64,000 nt of DNA from the NCBI RefSeq assembly GCF_900114635.1, contig NZ_FOTQ01000001.1, forward strand, positions 930,001 to 994,000, given 5' to 3'. Origin of the DNA: Shimia aestuarii (GTDB lineage: Bacteria; Pseudomonadota; Alphaproteobacteria; Rhodobacterales; Rhodobacteraceae). Of the stretch, positions 39,285-48,546 are shown piece after piece (position 1 is the first letter of the stretch; each line of letters starts with the position of its first letter). Below the pieces are notes generated by a model. The model was not told the DNA's origin and did no database searches. It saw nothing but the letters and a program-made list of their open reading frames with translations. A program made the translations under genes and the position numbers.

Positions 39285-40141
39285 CATGCTTCTCCCGTGG
39301 CAATGGGCAAAGTGGGGAACGCCCCCCACTCGGTCCAGGAACCGTCATAAATCGAATAGTCGGACTTGCCGAAACGCTCCATGGCAAGCGCGAGAACACA
39401 GGCCGTCACACCAGAGCCACAGGATGTGATCGCCGGCTTGGAAAGGTCCACCCCGGCCGCCTCGAACGCCGACTTGAGGGTGTCCGGATCCTTCATCGTA
39501 CCGTCGTCGTTCAGAAGCACGGCAAAGGGGACGTTCTTCGACCCCGGAATATGGCCCGACCGCAGCCCCTCGCGCGGTTCGGGTGCCTCTCCGCGAAACC
39601 GCTCGCCGCTGCGCGCGTCAATGATCTCGTAATCGCCAAGCTTGCTGGCGGCAGCGACCTGCGTGACATCTTTGACAAGGTGATTCTGACGGCGCACCGT
39701 CATGTGACGATCGCGGATCACCGGCGGCATGTCCTCGATCGGTCGCCCCTCGGCCTTCCACTTTTCGAACCCGCCGTCCAGCACGGCCACGTCGTTCTGC
39801 CCCATCAGCTTGAACAACCACCACACCCGCGCCGCCGAAAAGGCGCCGTTGGTGCCATAGACCACAACCTGATGACCGTCACCGACCCCCATGGCGCGCA
39901 TCCGGCTCATGAACTTTTCGATCGGCGGCACCATATGCGGCAAGTCGCTGCGCAGGTCGCTGATTTCGTCAATGTCAAAGAAACGGGCGCCGGGAATGTG
40001 CTCGGCGTCATACTCGGCCTTGGCGTCACGATTCTCGGCCGGCATGTGCCAGCTTGCGTCGATCACGCGCAAATCCGGGTCCTTGAGGTGCTTGGCCAGC
40101 CATTGCGTGGAAACAAGCGTTTTGGGATCGTCCTGTGCCAT
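39284..40141 (-). CDS. sseA: 3-mercaptopyruvate sulfurtransferase
   Basis: 285 aa with two rhodanese domains. The catalytic Cys241 lies in CGSGVTACVL, the loop typical of mercaptopyruvate rather than thiosulfate sulfurtransferases. It transfers sulfur from 3-mercaptopyruvate, a cysteine transamination product. The aminotransferase downstream could make that substrate from cysteine, so the pairing is functionally sensible. Confidence 0.93.
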   Translation of the reverse strand: MAQDDPKTLVSTQWLAKHLKDPDLRVIDASWHMPAENRDAKAEYDAEHIPGARFFDIDEISDLRSDLPHMVPPIEKFMSRMRAMGVGDGHQVVVYGTNGAFSAARVWWLFKLMGQNDVAVLDGGFEKWKAEGRPIEDMPPVIRDRHMTVRRQNHLVKDVTQVAAASKLGDYEIIDARSGERFRGEAPEPREGLRSGHIPGSKNVPFAVLLNDDGTMKDPDTLKSAFEAAGVDLSKPAITSCGSGVTACVLALAMERFGKSDYSIYDGSWTEWGAFPTLPIATGEA

Positions 40142-40234
40142 GTTTGCCCCCGGGGTCAGAGTCGATCTCCTGCCTACTACCGGGGGCGCAGCGAGGCAAG
40201 GGTGCGGCGCCTGTTAAGCGCCGCACTTATTGTC

Positions 40235-40510
40235 CTATTTGGACAGCGCATTGCGTATCACGCTCACAAGCGCCAGAACGACGCCGCCGCCCACACCACC
40301 GCTGGCGATCTGACCGATGATCCCGGCAATATCCATGCCGCCCCCGGCCAGCCCCCCGGCGCCAATCATGCTCAGCAACTGACCGCCAAGCCCGCCTCCT
40401 AGGATCCCGGCAATCGAGTTGATCAGCACGCCCTGATCGATCTTGCCGACCAGCTTGCCCGCCGCATTACCGCCAAACGCTCCGGCCAGAAGCGAAATCA
40501 AGAGTTCCAT
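40235..40510 (-). CDS. Glycine-rich small membrane protein
   Basis: 91 aa, two to three hydrophobic glycine-rich segments (SLLAGAFGGNAAGKLVG, GILGGGLGGQLLSMIGAGG, GGGVVLALVSVIRN). It resembles GlsB/YeaQ-like or DNA-methyltransferase-misannotated glycine-zipper proteins, but I cannot name the family. It is divergent from the gene at 40655. Confidence 0.65.
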   Translation of the reverse strand: MELLISLLAGAFGGNAAGKLVGKIDQGVLINSIAGILGGGLGGQLLSMIGAGGLAGGGMDIAGIIGQIASGGVGGGVVLALVSVIRNALSK

Positions 40511-40654
40511 GTCATGTCCTTTTTGTCATCCACAAGTGATCTGGTAACGCGCTTTGTCGCGTATACTCGTTATGGTCACACAGTACGGGCCGTTCACAGC
40601 TGTGGCAGCGGGAAAACCTTGCCGCCATTCCCCGCACCCAATACAGGAGCGCCG

Positions 40655-41395
40655 ATGACCGCCCGCAACAACGACATCGTTCTCATCCTCGGAAGCGGCC
40701 CCCAGGCCCCCCATAGCCGCAACTGGAACAGAAGCCAGTTCTCGGACATCGTCGCTATCAACAACGCGTGGAATGTGCGCCCGGACTGGACCCACCTGAT
40801 TCACCCGGAAGATTTTCCGCCCGACCGACGCCCCTCAGAACTGGCTCCGGGCCAGCGCATGGTCGACCATACCGAGTATGTCCCGCAAACCAACCGTTTC
40901 GGCGGCATGGTCTATGCCGGGGGAACGATGGCATTCACGGCCGGGTACTGGGCGCTCGGGGCGTTCCAACCGCGAATCCTCGCGTTCATGGGCTGTGACA
41001 TGGTCTATCCAAGTAAGGGAAGAACACATTTTTATGGAACCGGCACCGCCGATCCGCTGCGCGATGACCTTACGCTGCAAAGCCTCGAAGCCAAATCCGC
41101 TCGCCTCTGGTTCATGGCCGCCGAACAGGGATGCCTTTGCGTGAATCTGTCGACCGCGCCCAGTCGCCTTCTGTTTCCCCGCGCGGCTCCCGCAGAACTG
41201 GCGGGCCTGCCACGGATCACAGCGCCACATCCCAAGGTGACAGCCCCGGCGATTCTGAACGAATTGAAACTGGGGTATACAGCCCCTGACGGACGGTATT
41301 GGGAACAGCGCGACCAATATGACGCGACCGAACTGGCGCGCATCGACGCCCTGTGGCTCGACGCATGGGGGGCGGCCTCAGTCGCCGTGGCGTAG
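40655..41395 (+). CDS. Orphan protein resembling MAF/DUF115 or GT42-type glycan enzymes
   Basis: 246 aa, no signal peptide. The N-terminal [16 protein letters not shown] and DIVAINNAW, followed by [14 protein letters not shown] and [11 protein letters not shown], recall the nucleotide-sugar-binding pattern of motility-accessory (DUF115) and sialyltransferase-like GT42 proteins. No flagellar or capsule genes are near. AGGAGC precedes ATG 40655. It overlaps the convergent smpB by 18 bp. Family placement is tentative. Confidence 0.6.
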   Translation: MTARNNDIVLILGSGPQAPHSRNWNRSQFSDIVAINNAWNVRPDWTHLIHPEDFPPDRRPSELAPGQRMVDHTEYVPQTNRFGGMVYAGGTMAFTAGYWALGAFQPRILAFMGCDMVYPSKGRTHFYGTGTADPLRDDLTLQSLEAKSARLWFMAAEQGCLCVNLSTAPSRLLFPRAAPAELAGLPRITAPHPKVTAPAILNELKLGYTAPDGRYWEQRDQYDATELARIDALWLDAWGAASVAVA

Positions 41396-41860
41396 CAGGC
41401 GCTGTTTCTGACGGCCCCAGTCGCGCTTGGCCTCGGTGGCGCGCTTGTCGTGGTTCTTCTTGCCCTTGGCGATGCCGATCTTCAGCTTCACCAGCCCTCT
41501 GTGGTTGAAATACATGACCAACGGCACCAGCGTCATGCCCTTGCGTTGGGTCGCATTCCAGAGGTTTGTCAGCTCCTTGCGGCTGACGAGAAGCTTGCGC
41601 TTGCGTCGTTCAAGATGAGAAAACATGGCCCGCTCGTAGGGCGCAATGTAGGAATTGACCAGCCACAGCTCGCCGTCTTCCACAGCCGCATAGCTTTCGG
41701 CAATATTGGCGGATTTTTCGCGCAGAGATTTGACCTCCGACCCGCTCAGGATGATGCCGCATTCAAGGTCATCTTCGATCGCATAGTCGTAGCGGGCGCG
41801 CCGGTTCTCGGCGATCACCTTGTAATTCGGGTCCGTGCTCTGTTTCTTTTTCTTGGCCAT
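41378..41860 (-). CDS. smpB: SsrA-binding protein SmpB
   Basis: 160 aa. It binds tmRNA and brings it to stalled ribosomes. Conserved parts: [33 protein letters not shown], the [10 protein letters not shown] block and the basic tail [19 protein letters not shown] 41860 starts the conserved MAKKKK; the longer frame is unlikely. Its end overlaps the convergent upstream-neighbour gene. Confidence 0.96.
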   Translation of the reverse strand: MAKKKKQSTDPNYKVIAENRRARYDYAIEDDLECGIILSGSEVKSLREKSANIAESYAAVEDGELWLVNSYIAPYERAMFSHLERRKRKLLVSRKELTNLWNATQRKGMTLVPLVMYFNHRGLVKLKIGIAKGKKNHDKRATEAKRDWGRQKQRLLRHGD

Positions 41861-41900
41861 GGTCGGGATGGGATAGCGTGCGGCGCGCGTGGTGTCCATG

Positions 41901-41967
41901 GGGGTTCGGGGCGCTGCCCCGTCTCAGCAAGCTGAGACTCCCCGGGGTATTTTTGGAAAAAGAAAGA
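41901..41967 (+). repeat. Dispersed intergenic repeat, copy C
   Basis: GGGGCGCTGCCCC, the stem GTCTCAGC/GCTGAGAC with an AA loop, then CCCCGGGG and the tail GTATTTTTGGAAAAAGAAAG. Nearly the same as copy A. It lies between the divergent smpB and methyltransferase genes. Confidence 0.75.
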
Positions 41968-41998
41968 CATGGGTGGCCATTGCGGCTATGGAGGCGCG

Positions 41999-43105
41999 AT
42001 GAAGAAGTTCGAGATCTTTCTGGTGGCCCCGCCGGGGCTTGAAAAAGCGCTTGCCGAAGAGGCGCGCGCGGCGGGGTTTTCCAAACCCAAGATGATGCCC
42101 GGTGGCGTCCGCTTTCGCGGCAACTGGCAGGATGCGTGGCGCGCCAATCTGGAGCTGCGCGGCGCGGTGCGTGTGCTTGCGCGGCTGGGTGGGTTTTCCG
42201 CCATGAGCCTTGGCGCGTTGGAAAAGCGGGCGACTGATTTTCCGTGGCTCAACGTGCTGCGCAAGGATGTGCCGGTGCGGGTCGAGGTAACCTCGCAGAA
42301 GTCCAAGATCTATCATCAGGGCGCCGCCGCCGAGCGGATCGAAAAGGTTCTGCGCGAGGCGGTTGGCATCCCGGTCGCGGCGGATGCGCCGGTATTGCTC
42401 AAGACCCGGATCGACGACAATGCCGTGACCTTCAGCATTGATACCTCGGGCGAGAGCCTGCACAAGCGCGGCCATAAAGAAGCTGTGGCCAAAGCGCCAA
42501 TGCGCGAAACCATGGCGGCGCTGTTCCTGCGCCAGATGGGGTTTGACGGGCAGGAACCTGTGCTGGATCCGATGTGCGGTTCGGGCACATTCGTGATTGA
42601 GGCCGCCGAGATCGCCGCAGGATTGAAGCCGGGCCGGTCCCGATCTTTTGCCTTTGAACACCTGGCGGGCTTTGACGCCGCCGCATGGCAGGAGATGCGC
42701 GCGCAAGGCCCCGCAGCCTCCCCCGCGGTGCGATTCTATGGCTCGGACCGCGACGCTGGCGCCGTGGCGATGAGCACCGCCAATGCCAAGCGGGCCGGGG
42801 TCGCCGACTGGACCCGGTTCACCCAAGGCAACGCCTCCGAGATCACGCCGCCCGACGGTCCGCCCGGTCTTGTGATCGTCAACCCGCCCTATGGCGCGCG
42901 GGTAGGCAACAAGAAACAGTTGTTTGGCCTCTATGCCGGGCTTGGGCGGGCGTTGCTTGAACGTTTCTCTGGCTGGCGCGTTGGCATCGTCACCACCGAT
43001 GGCGGGCTGGCGCGGGCCAGCGGTTTGCCCCTGCGCGAGCCGGGGCCACCGGTGGCGCATGGGGGTCTTCGGGTCAAGCTTTACCGCACCGATCCGCTGC
43101 CCTGA
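41999..43105 (+). CDS. THUMP-domain class I RNA guanine-N2 methyltransferase (RlmL N-terminal-like)
   Basis: 368 aa. The N-terminal THUMP region (FEIFLVAPPGLEKALAEEA, residues 1-160) is followed by the methyltransferase with DPMCGSGTFVIEAAEIAAG and the catalytic NPPYGAR. This equals the first half of RlmL, which makes m2G2445 in 23S rRNA; the RlmK half is absent. ATG 41999 starts the conserved MKKFEIF. The end overlaps the convergent dnaE2 by 25 bp. Confidence 0.9.
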   Translation: MKKFEIFLVAPPGLEKALAEEARAAGFSKPKMMPGGVRFRGNWQDAWRANLELRGAVRVLARLGGFSAMSLGALEKRATDFPWLNVLRKDVPVRVEVTSQKSKIYHQGAAAERIEKVLREAVGIPVAADAPVLLKTRIDDNAVTFSIDTSGESLHKRGHKEAVAKAPMRETMAALFLRQMGFDGQEPVLDPMCGSGTFVIEAAEIAAGLKPGRSRSFAFEHLAGFDAAAWQEMRAQGPAASPAVRFYGSDRDAGAVAMSTANAKRAGVADWTRFTQGNASEITPPDGPPGLVIVNPPYGARVGNKKQLFGLYAGLGRALLERFSGWRVGIVTTDGGLARASGLPLREPGPPVAHGGLRVKLYRTDPLP

Positions 43106-46038
43106 ACCTGCGGGGCAGGAACACCGATTGGCGGCGTCAGCAGATCCCGCAGCAATGCCACCGGATGGCGGCGCAGGGTCAGCCGCATTGCCACGTAATC
43201 CTCGACCACCTGCTCCCCCTCGCTCATCTCGGGCAAGAGCGCGGCCGGCTCCACGATCCCCTCGCCATCCATGTCCCCGGCAAACAGCGGCAGCGGCTTT
43301 TCGGCGGTGATCGCCTTGGCCTCCCATAGCGCCTCGCGCCGCTTGAGCCCCAACCCGGCAAAGCTGTCCGCCTCGGCCAGCAGGGTCAGCACATGCGGTG
43401 CCACCCCGGCCCGCCGCCAGACATCCTCGACCGTCAGATAGCCATTGCCCCGCGCCGCCGTGATCCAGCGCGCATCCTCTTCCTTCAACCGCCGCACCTG
43501 CCGGAACCCAAGCCGCAAGGCCAGCCCCCCGCGCCCGTCCGGTTCCATCACGTTGTCCCAATAGCTTTCGTTGATATCCACCGGGCGCACCTCGACCCCA
43601 TGTTCGCGCGCATCGCGCACGATCTGGGCCGGTGCATAAAACCCCATCGGCTGCGAGTTCAGCAAGGCGCAGGCAAACACCCCCGGATGGTGGCACTTGA
43701 TCCACGCGCTGGCATAGACCAACAGCGCAAAAGACGCCGCGTGGCTTTCGGGGAAGCCATAAGAGCCAAACCCCTCAATCTGGGAAAAACAGCGCGCAGC
43801 GAAATCTTCGTCATAGCCGTTCTTCTTCATCCCCCGCATGAAGCGATCGTGAAATTCGCTGACTGACCCGTGTTTCTTGAAGGTCGCCAGCGAGCGGCGC
43901 AGGCGGTCGGCCTCTTCCGGGGTGAACCCGGCGCCGATGATGGCGATCTGCATCGCCTGTTCCTGGAACAATGGCACGCCCAACGTCTTGCCCAGCACCT
44001 CGCCCAGCGCATCCGACGGGAACGTCACCTGCTCCTCGCCATTACGCCGCCGGATATAGGGGTGCACCATGTCGCCCTGAATGGGGCCGGGTCGGATGAT
44101 CGCCACCTCGATCACCAGATCATAGAAATTGCGCGGCCGCATCCGGGGCAGGAAATTCATCTGTGCCCGGCTTTCCACCTGAAACACGCCGATACTGTCC
44201 GCCGCACACAGCATGTCGTAAACCGCCGGGTCCTCGGGCGGCAGGCTCGAAAGCGTGAAACGCTGCCCGAGATGCAGCTCCATCAGGTCAAACGCCTTGC
44301 AGATACAGGTCAGCATCCCAAGGCTCAGCACATCAACCTTCAGGATGCCCAGCGCGTCGATATCATCCTTGTCCCAGCAAATGACCGTCCGGTCTTCCAT
44401 CGTCGCGTTTTCGATCGGGACCAGCTCATCCAGCCTCCCCTCGGTGATGATAAATCCCCCGACATGCTGGGACAGATGGCGCGGAAACCCGATGATCTCG
44501 TGCACCAACGCCATGGTGCGTTGCAGCTGCGGATCACGGGGATCAAGGCCGATCTCGCGCATCCGCGCATCTTCCACGCCCCGCGCGCTGAAAAACCCCC
44601 AGAGCTGCGAAGACAGCGCCGTGATCGTGTCCTCGCTCAGCCCCATGGCACGGCCCACTTCGCGGATGGCGCGCTTGCCCCGGTAATGTACCACCGTCGC
44701 ACACAGCCCCGCGCGGTGGCGGCCATAGCGCTCATAGATCCACTGGATCACCTCTTCGCGCCGCTCATGTTCGAAATCCACGTCGATATCGGGCGGCTCG
44801 TCACGCGCCTCGCTGACGAAGCGCTCAAACACCATGGTGCCGATTTCGGGGCTGACCGAGGTCACGCCAAGGCAATAACAGACCACCGAATTGGCCGCGC
44901 TCCCGCGCCCCTGACACAGGATGTCGCGGGACCGGGCAAAGGCCACCACATCGCGCACGGTGAGGAAATAGGGCTCGTAGTTCAGCTTGGCGATCAGGGT
45001 CAGTTCGTGTTCGAGCATGCCCCGCACCTTGTCGGGTGCCCCGTGCGGATAGCGCCAGCGCAACCCCTCATGGGCCAGCCGCCGCAAACGCTCGCTCGCG
45101 GTCTCACCGGATGCCACTTCACTGGGATATTCATAGCGCAACTCATCAAGCGAAAAGCCACATCGGGCCGCAAGTGCTTCGGTCTGCGCCAGCGCCGCTT
45201 CATACCCCTTGAAAAGCTGCGCCATTTCGCCCGCACTACGCAGGCGCTGCTCTCCATTGGCCAGCGCAGCGCGCCCCAGTTCCGCCACCCGGCATCCCAG
45301 CCGCACCGCGCTCAGCACATCCGCCAGCCGCCGCCGTCCACCGTGATGCATCATCGGCGCGGCCGTCGCGACCAGCGGCAGGCTGAGCCGTGCCGCCTCC
45401 TCGGCCCGCGCGGCAAAACGGGCGGCATCCTCGCCATCATATCCCGGCGTCAGCGCAAGCTGCATCCGCCCGGCAAAGCGGCGCGTCAACCGGGGCAGAT
45501 GCCGCGCCCACCCGCTCGCGCCGCACGGCGGCCCCGCCAGCTCCCCGACATCGCCCTGTGCCCCCGGATGCAGGATCAACTGCAGCCCCTCACCATGATC
45601 CAGCAGGTCAGCAAGGGTCAGCCTGCAACGCCCCTTCTCTGCCCTGAGCCGCCCCTTGGACAGAACCCGGCACAAGCTGGCCCAGCCCACCCGTGTTTCG
45701 GGGAGCGCGGTAACCGGCGGCGCATCCTCAAACACCAGCCGCGCGGCCGGGATCAGCCGGGGCGTGGCATAGATCGGGGCGCTGTCCGGCTTTGGCGCAT
45801 GGTCGGGCCGGGGTGGCCCAATCAGCCCCACCTCCCGGTCAAACGCCAGCCTCTCGCGCACCTTGCGTGAAATCTCACGCGCCTGCGCATGTGCCCGCAC
45901 AATCCCCGCCACGCTGTTCACATCGGCAATCGCAATCGCCTCCAGCCCCGCCATGGCGGCCCGGCGCATGTATTCCTCCGGGTGCGACGCCCCCGTCAGA
46001 AAGGTGAAATTGGACGTGATGCAAAGCTCGGCAACCAT
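43081..46038 (-). CDS. dnaE2: Error-prone DNA polymerase DnaE2 (ImuC), lacking the C-terminal OB domain
   Basis: 985 aa. The N-terminal PHP domain (ELCITSNFTFLTGASHPEEYM) is followed by the C-family polymerase core; catalytic aspartates lie in PPDIDVDFEHERR and a later DVLSLGMLTC. The protein ends about 25 residues after VVEDYVAMRLTLRRHP, where longer DnaE2 proteins continue into an OB-fold. DnaE2 does mutagenic translesion synthesis with ImuA and ImuB, which are not beside it. A LexA-like box lies just upstream (46055). Confidence 0.92.
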   Translation of the reverse strand: MVAELCITSNFTFLTGASHPEEYMRRAAMAGLEAIAIADVNSVAGIVRAHAQAREISRKVRERLAFDREVGLIGPPRPDHAPKPDSAPIYATPRLIPAARLVFEDAPPVTALPETRVGWASLCRVLSKGRLRAEKGRCRLTLADLLDHGEGLQLILHPGAQGDVGELAGPPCGASGWARHLPRLTRRFAGRMQLALTPGYDGEDAARFAARAEEAARLSLPLVATAAPMMHHGGRRRLADVLSAVRLGCRVAELGRAALANGEQRLRSAGEMAQLFKGYEAALAQTEALAARCGFSLDELRYEYPSEVASGETASERLRRLAHEGLRWRYPHGAPDKVRGMLEHELTLIAKLNYEPYFLTVRDVVAFARSRDILCQGRGSAANSVVCYCLGVTSVSPEIGTMVFERFVSEARDEPPDIDVDFEHERREEVIQWIYERYGRHRAGLCATVVHYRGKRAIREVGRAMGLSEDTITALSSQLWGFFSARGVEDARMREIGLDPRDPQLQRTMALVHEIIGFPRHLSQHVGGFIITEGRLDELVPIENATMEDRTVICWDKDDIDALGILKVDVLSLGMLTCICKAFDLMELHLGQRFTLSSLPPEDPAVYDMLCAADSIGVFQVESRAQMNFLPRMRPRNFYDLVIEVAIIRPGPIQGDMVHPYIRRRNGEEQVTFPSDALGEVLGKTLGVPLFQEQAMQIAIIGAGFTPEEADRLRRSLATFKKHGSVSEFHDRFMRGMKKNGYDEDFAARCFSQIEGFGSYGFPESHAASFALLVYASAWIKCHHPGVFACALLNSQPMGFYAPAQIVRDAREHGVEVRPVDINESYWDNVMEPDGRGGLALRLGFRQVRRLKEEDARWITAARGNGYLTVEDVWRRAGVAPHVLTLLAEADSFAGLGLKRREALWEAKAITAEKPLPLFAGDMDGEGIVEPAALLPEMSEGEQVVEDYVAMRLTLRRHPVALLRDLLTPPIGVPAPQVQGSGSVR

Positions 46039-46054
46039 GGTGAATCAAGATAAT

Positions 46055-46069
46055 ATTCACCTTTTGTTC
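46055..46069. promoter_or_regulatory. LexA (SOS) box-like site upstream of dnaE2
   Basis: ATTC-N7-GTTC lies 17 bp before the dnaE2 ATG. It differs at one base from the alphaproteobacterial LexA direct repeat GTTC-N7-GTTC. DnaE2 is a known SOS gene in this class, which supports the call. Confidence 0.6.
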
Positions 46070-46111
46070 TTATTGCGAGTCACATTCCCGGTCATGCGTG
46101 CTGCAAGGACG

Positions 46112-46139
46112 GGATTGGGTATTTGGGACCATTGAGAAG
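46112..46139 (+). repeat. Dispersed repeat tail (ACCATTGAGAA type)
   Basis: ATTGGGTATTTGGGACCA followed by TTGAGAAG. The same tail is at 14655 (reversed) and at 50540 in inverted pairs; here the GC-rich head is missing. Confidence 0.5.
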
Positions 46140-46149
46140 AGGCTCAAAC

Positions 46150-46176
46150 GAAAAACGGGGCCGAAAGGGCCCCGTC
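46150..46176 (-). terminator. Terminator of mcl1
   Basis: On the minus strand ACGGGGCC pairs with GGCCCCGT around CTTTC and is followed by a TTTTT run, about 20 bp past the mcl1 stop. Confidence 0.85.
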
Positions 46177-46196
46177 TATGCGCATGTCTGTCCTGA

Positions 46197-47156
46197 TCAA
46201 TCGGCAGCAATCAGCTCGGCCTGTGCCACGATCACCTCGGCCTGCTTGATCGAGGCGATGTCCACCAGGCGACCCTTGTAAACCGTGGCGCCTTCGCCAT
46301 TGGCCTTGGCCTGTTCCATCGCGGCGAGGATTTCGCGCGCTTCGGTCACGGCTTCCTCGGAGGGGGTGAACACCTCGTTGGCCAGCGCGATCTGCTTGGG
46401 GTGGATGGCCCATTTTCCGACCATGCCCAGCGTCGCGGACCGTTTGGCCTGCGCGATAAAGCCTTCGTCATCCGAGAAGTCACCAAACGGCCCATCAACA
46501 GGCAGAACGCCATGGGTCCGGCAAGCCGCGACAATCGCCGCCTGCGCCCAGTGCCACGGGTCAGACCAGTGCTTCTGGCCTTCGTGGATCATGTAATAGT
46601 TTTCCTGCGTGCCACCGATCCCGGTGGTCTGCATCCCCATCGAGGCCGCAAAGTCAGCCGCGCCGAGGCTCATCGCTTCAAGGCGGGGCGAGGCGGCGGC
46701 AATGGCTTCGACATGGGCAATCCCGGCTGCCGATTCGATGATCACTTCAAAGGCAATCGGCTTCGCGCGGCCCTTGGCGCGCTCAATCGCCGTGACCAGC
46801 GCATCCACCGCATAGATATCTTCGGCGCAACCGACCTTCGGGATCATGATCTGGTCCAGACGGTCGCCTGCCTGTTCAAGCAGGTCGACAACGTCGCGAT
46901 ACCAATAAGGCGTGTCGAGCCCGTTGATCCGCACAGACAGGGTCTTCTTGCCCCAGTCAATCGTGTTGATCGCCTCGATCGCGTTGGCGCGGGCCATGTC
47001 CTTGTCGCTCGGCGCGACCGAATCTTCGAGGTCGATGTTGATCACATCCGCCGCAGAAGCGGCCATCTTGGCGAACAGCTTGGTATTGGAAGCCGGGCCA
47101 AACAGCTGGCAGCGGTTGGGGCGGGCCGGGGCGGCGGGCTGGATGCGGAAGCTCAT
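46197..47156 (-). CDS. mcl1: L-malyl-CoA/beta-methylmalyl-CoA lyase
   Basis: 319 aa, the usual size of Rhodobacter-type Mcl1. It cleaves beta-methylmalyl-CoA to glyoxylate and propionyl-CoA and malyl-CoA to glyoxylate and acetyl-CoA, steps of the ethylmalonyl-CoA pathway. CitE-superfamily motifs: NRCQLFGPASNTKLF, VINIDLEDSVAPSDK, IAFEVIIESAAGI with the Mg-binding Glu, and GMVGKWAIHPKQI. ATG 47156 starts the conserved N-terminus; the longer frame upstream lacks homology-like composition. It is divergent from dgcN. Confidence 0.95.
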   Translation of the reverse strand: MSFRIQPAAPARPNRCQLFGPASNTKLFAKMAASAADVINIDLEDSVAPSDKDMARANAIEAINTIDWGKKTLSVRINGLDTPYWYRDVVDLLEQAGDRLDQIMIPKVGCAEDIYAVDALVTAIERAKGRAKPIAFEVIIESAAGIAHVEAIAAASPRLEAMSLGAADFAASMGMQTTGIGGTQENYYMIHEGQKHWSDPWHWAQAAIVAACRTHGVLPVDGPFGDFSDDEGFIAQAKRSATLGMVGKWAIHPKQIALANEVFTPSEEAVTEAREILAAMEQAKANGEGATVYKGRLVDIASIKQAEVIVAQAELIAAD

Positions 47157-47469
47157 GTCTGTCTGGCCTTTCGGTAATGAAATTGCGTCAGGGTCTGGCG
47201 TAGCGGTATTAAATTGCGCGCCCCGCTGCAAGTGGAATCTGTGCGCCTGCGGCATGATCACGCCGCGCCGCAGAAGAAATAGGGCAATCTTGCTGAGCCA
47301 TTGACAGATTCCGGGATAATGACCCCACGTTAAGAAAAATTCTCCCGCAAAATTCGAAGTTCTTCGAATTTTCTTCCAGTCACGCAGGCATTCGACGCAG
47401 CTTAACAAGATAATTTCGCGACCGCTGGGCAAAACTGCCATTCAAGAAACATGATTGGGGAACTGCGCC
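47157..47469. other. 313-bp divergent intergenic region between mcl1 and dgcN
   Basis: No gene is seen. It is AT-richer than its surroundings, has -10-like ATAATG near 47312 and a perfect 24-bp inverted repeat at 47349-47372. Promoters for both genes must lie here; I cannot fix either with confidence. Confidence 0.6.
47349..47372. promoter_or_regulatory. Perfect 11-bp inverted repeat upstream of dgcN, probable operator
   Basis: Left arm AAAATTCGAAG, spacer TT, right arm its exact reverse complement. It lies 98 bp before ATG 47470 and has no T-tract role as a terminator because no gene ends nearby. A dimeric regulator site is the likeliest reading. Confidence 0.6.
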
Positions 47470-48477
47470 ATGTCGATGATTGAAACTCCGTACCTGCTTT
47501 TCCTGGGCGACGCCCCGGACCAACTCGCCGCAAAAGTTGCCATCGGTATCAAGGACTGGCGCCCTGAGAACGCCGTTGGCCAGTTCCGCATGGAAGGCTG
47601 CAAGGCAGATGTCGGCCTCACCGACATGACGCTGGTCGAAGCCCGCGAAGCCGGTGCCAAGACGCTGGTGATCGGCGTGGCCAACCGTGGCGGGGTGATC
47701 TCTCCCGAGTGGAAAAAGGTTCTCGTTATGGCGCTCGAAGAGGGTTTCGACCTTGCCTCGGGCCTGCACAACCTGCTGCGCGACGAACCTGACCTCGTGG
47801 CCGTGGCAGAAGCAACGGGGCGCAAGCTGCATGACGTGCGCGTGCCCGAAGTCGACTACCCGATCGCCAATGGCAAGAAACGCCGCGGCAAACGCTGTCT
47901 CGCCGTGGGCACCGATTGCTCGGTCGGCAAGATGTATACGGCGCTCTGCATGGATGACGAAATGCGCAAGCGCGGTATGAAGTCGACCTTCCGCGCGACG
48001 GGCCAGACTGGCATCCTGATCACCGGCGACGGTGTGCCGCTTGACGCCGTGATCGCCGATTTCATGGCCGGGTCCGTCGAATGGCTGACCCCGGACAATG
48101 ACGACGACCACTGGGATCACATCGAAGGTCAGGGCAGCCTGTTCCACGTCTCCTATTCCGGTGTGACCATGGCACTGATCCATGGCGGTCAGCCGGACGC
48201 TCTTGTTCTTGCCCACGAGCCCACCCGCGAACACATGCGTGGCCTTCCCGAATACCAGCAGCCCTCGCTGCCCGACCTGCGCGACATGGCGCTGGCGCTG
48301 GCCCGTGTTGCCAACCCGGCCTGCCAGGTGATCGGCGTTTCGGTCAACACGCAGCACATGGGTGAAGACGAAGCCAAAGCTTATCTCGCCGCAATCGAAG
48401 CCGAGATGAACCTGCCCGCCACGGACCCATTCCGCTTTGGCGCAGGCAAGCTGGTGGATGCGCTCGCCGCCGTTTGA
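47470..48477 (+). CDS. dgcN: D-glutamate N-acetyltransferase (DUF1611, DgcN)
   Basis: 335 aa. DUF1611 protein with a P-loop-like GTDCSVGKMYTAL near residue 155 and the conserved GQTGILITGDGVPLDAV. DgcN acetylates D-glutamate as the first step of a D-glutamate catabolic route known from marine proteobacteria. The next gene is the partner racemase DgcA, which strongly supports this over older epimerase or NAD-dependent labels. ATG 47470 has GGGGAA 8 bases upstream. Confidence 0.88.
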   Translation: MSMIETPYLLFLGDAPDQLAAKVAIGIKDWRPENAVGQFRMEGCKADVGLTDMTLVEAREAGAKTLVIGVANRGGVISPEWKKVLVMALEEGFDLASGLHNLLRDEPDLVAVAEATGRKLHDVRVPEVDYPIANGKKRRGKRCLAVGTDCSVGKMYTALCMDDEMRKRGMKSTFRATGQTGILITGDGVPLDAVIADFMAGSVEWLTPDNDDDHWDHIEGQGSLFHVSYSGVTMALIHGGQPDALVLAHEPTREHMRGLPEYQQPSLPDLRDMALALARVANPACQVIGVSVNTQHMGEDEAKAYLAAIEAEMNLPATDPFRFGAGKLVDALAAV

Positions 48478-48489
48478 TAGAAGGTAAGG

Positions 48490-48537
48490 CCGGGGGCGCT
48501 GCCCCCGGACCCCCGGAGTATTTTTGGCAAAATGAAG
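48490..48537 (+). repeat. Dispersed intergenic repeat, copy D
   Basis: GGGGGCGCTGCCCCC, then CCCCCGGAGTATTTTTGGCA and AAATGAAGGAG. Its tail supplies the AAGGAG ribosome site used by dgcA. It lies between dgcN and dgcA. Confidence 0.75.
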
Positions 48538-48546
48538 GAGCAGGTT

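Noticed and set aside
43870-45870. 666-codon plus-strand frame inside dnaE2
   Set aside because: Antisense to the polymerase core; composition is of a shadow frame rich in His, Arg and Gln.
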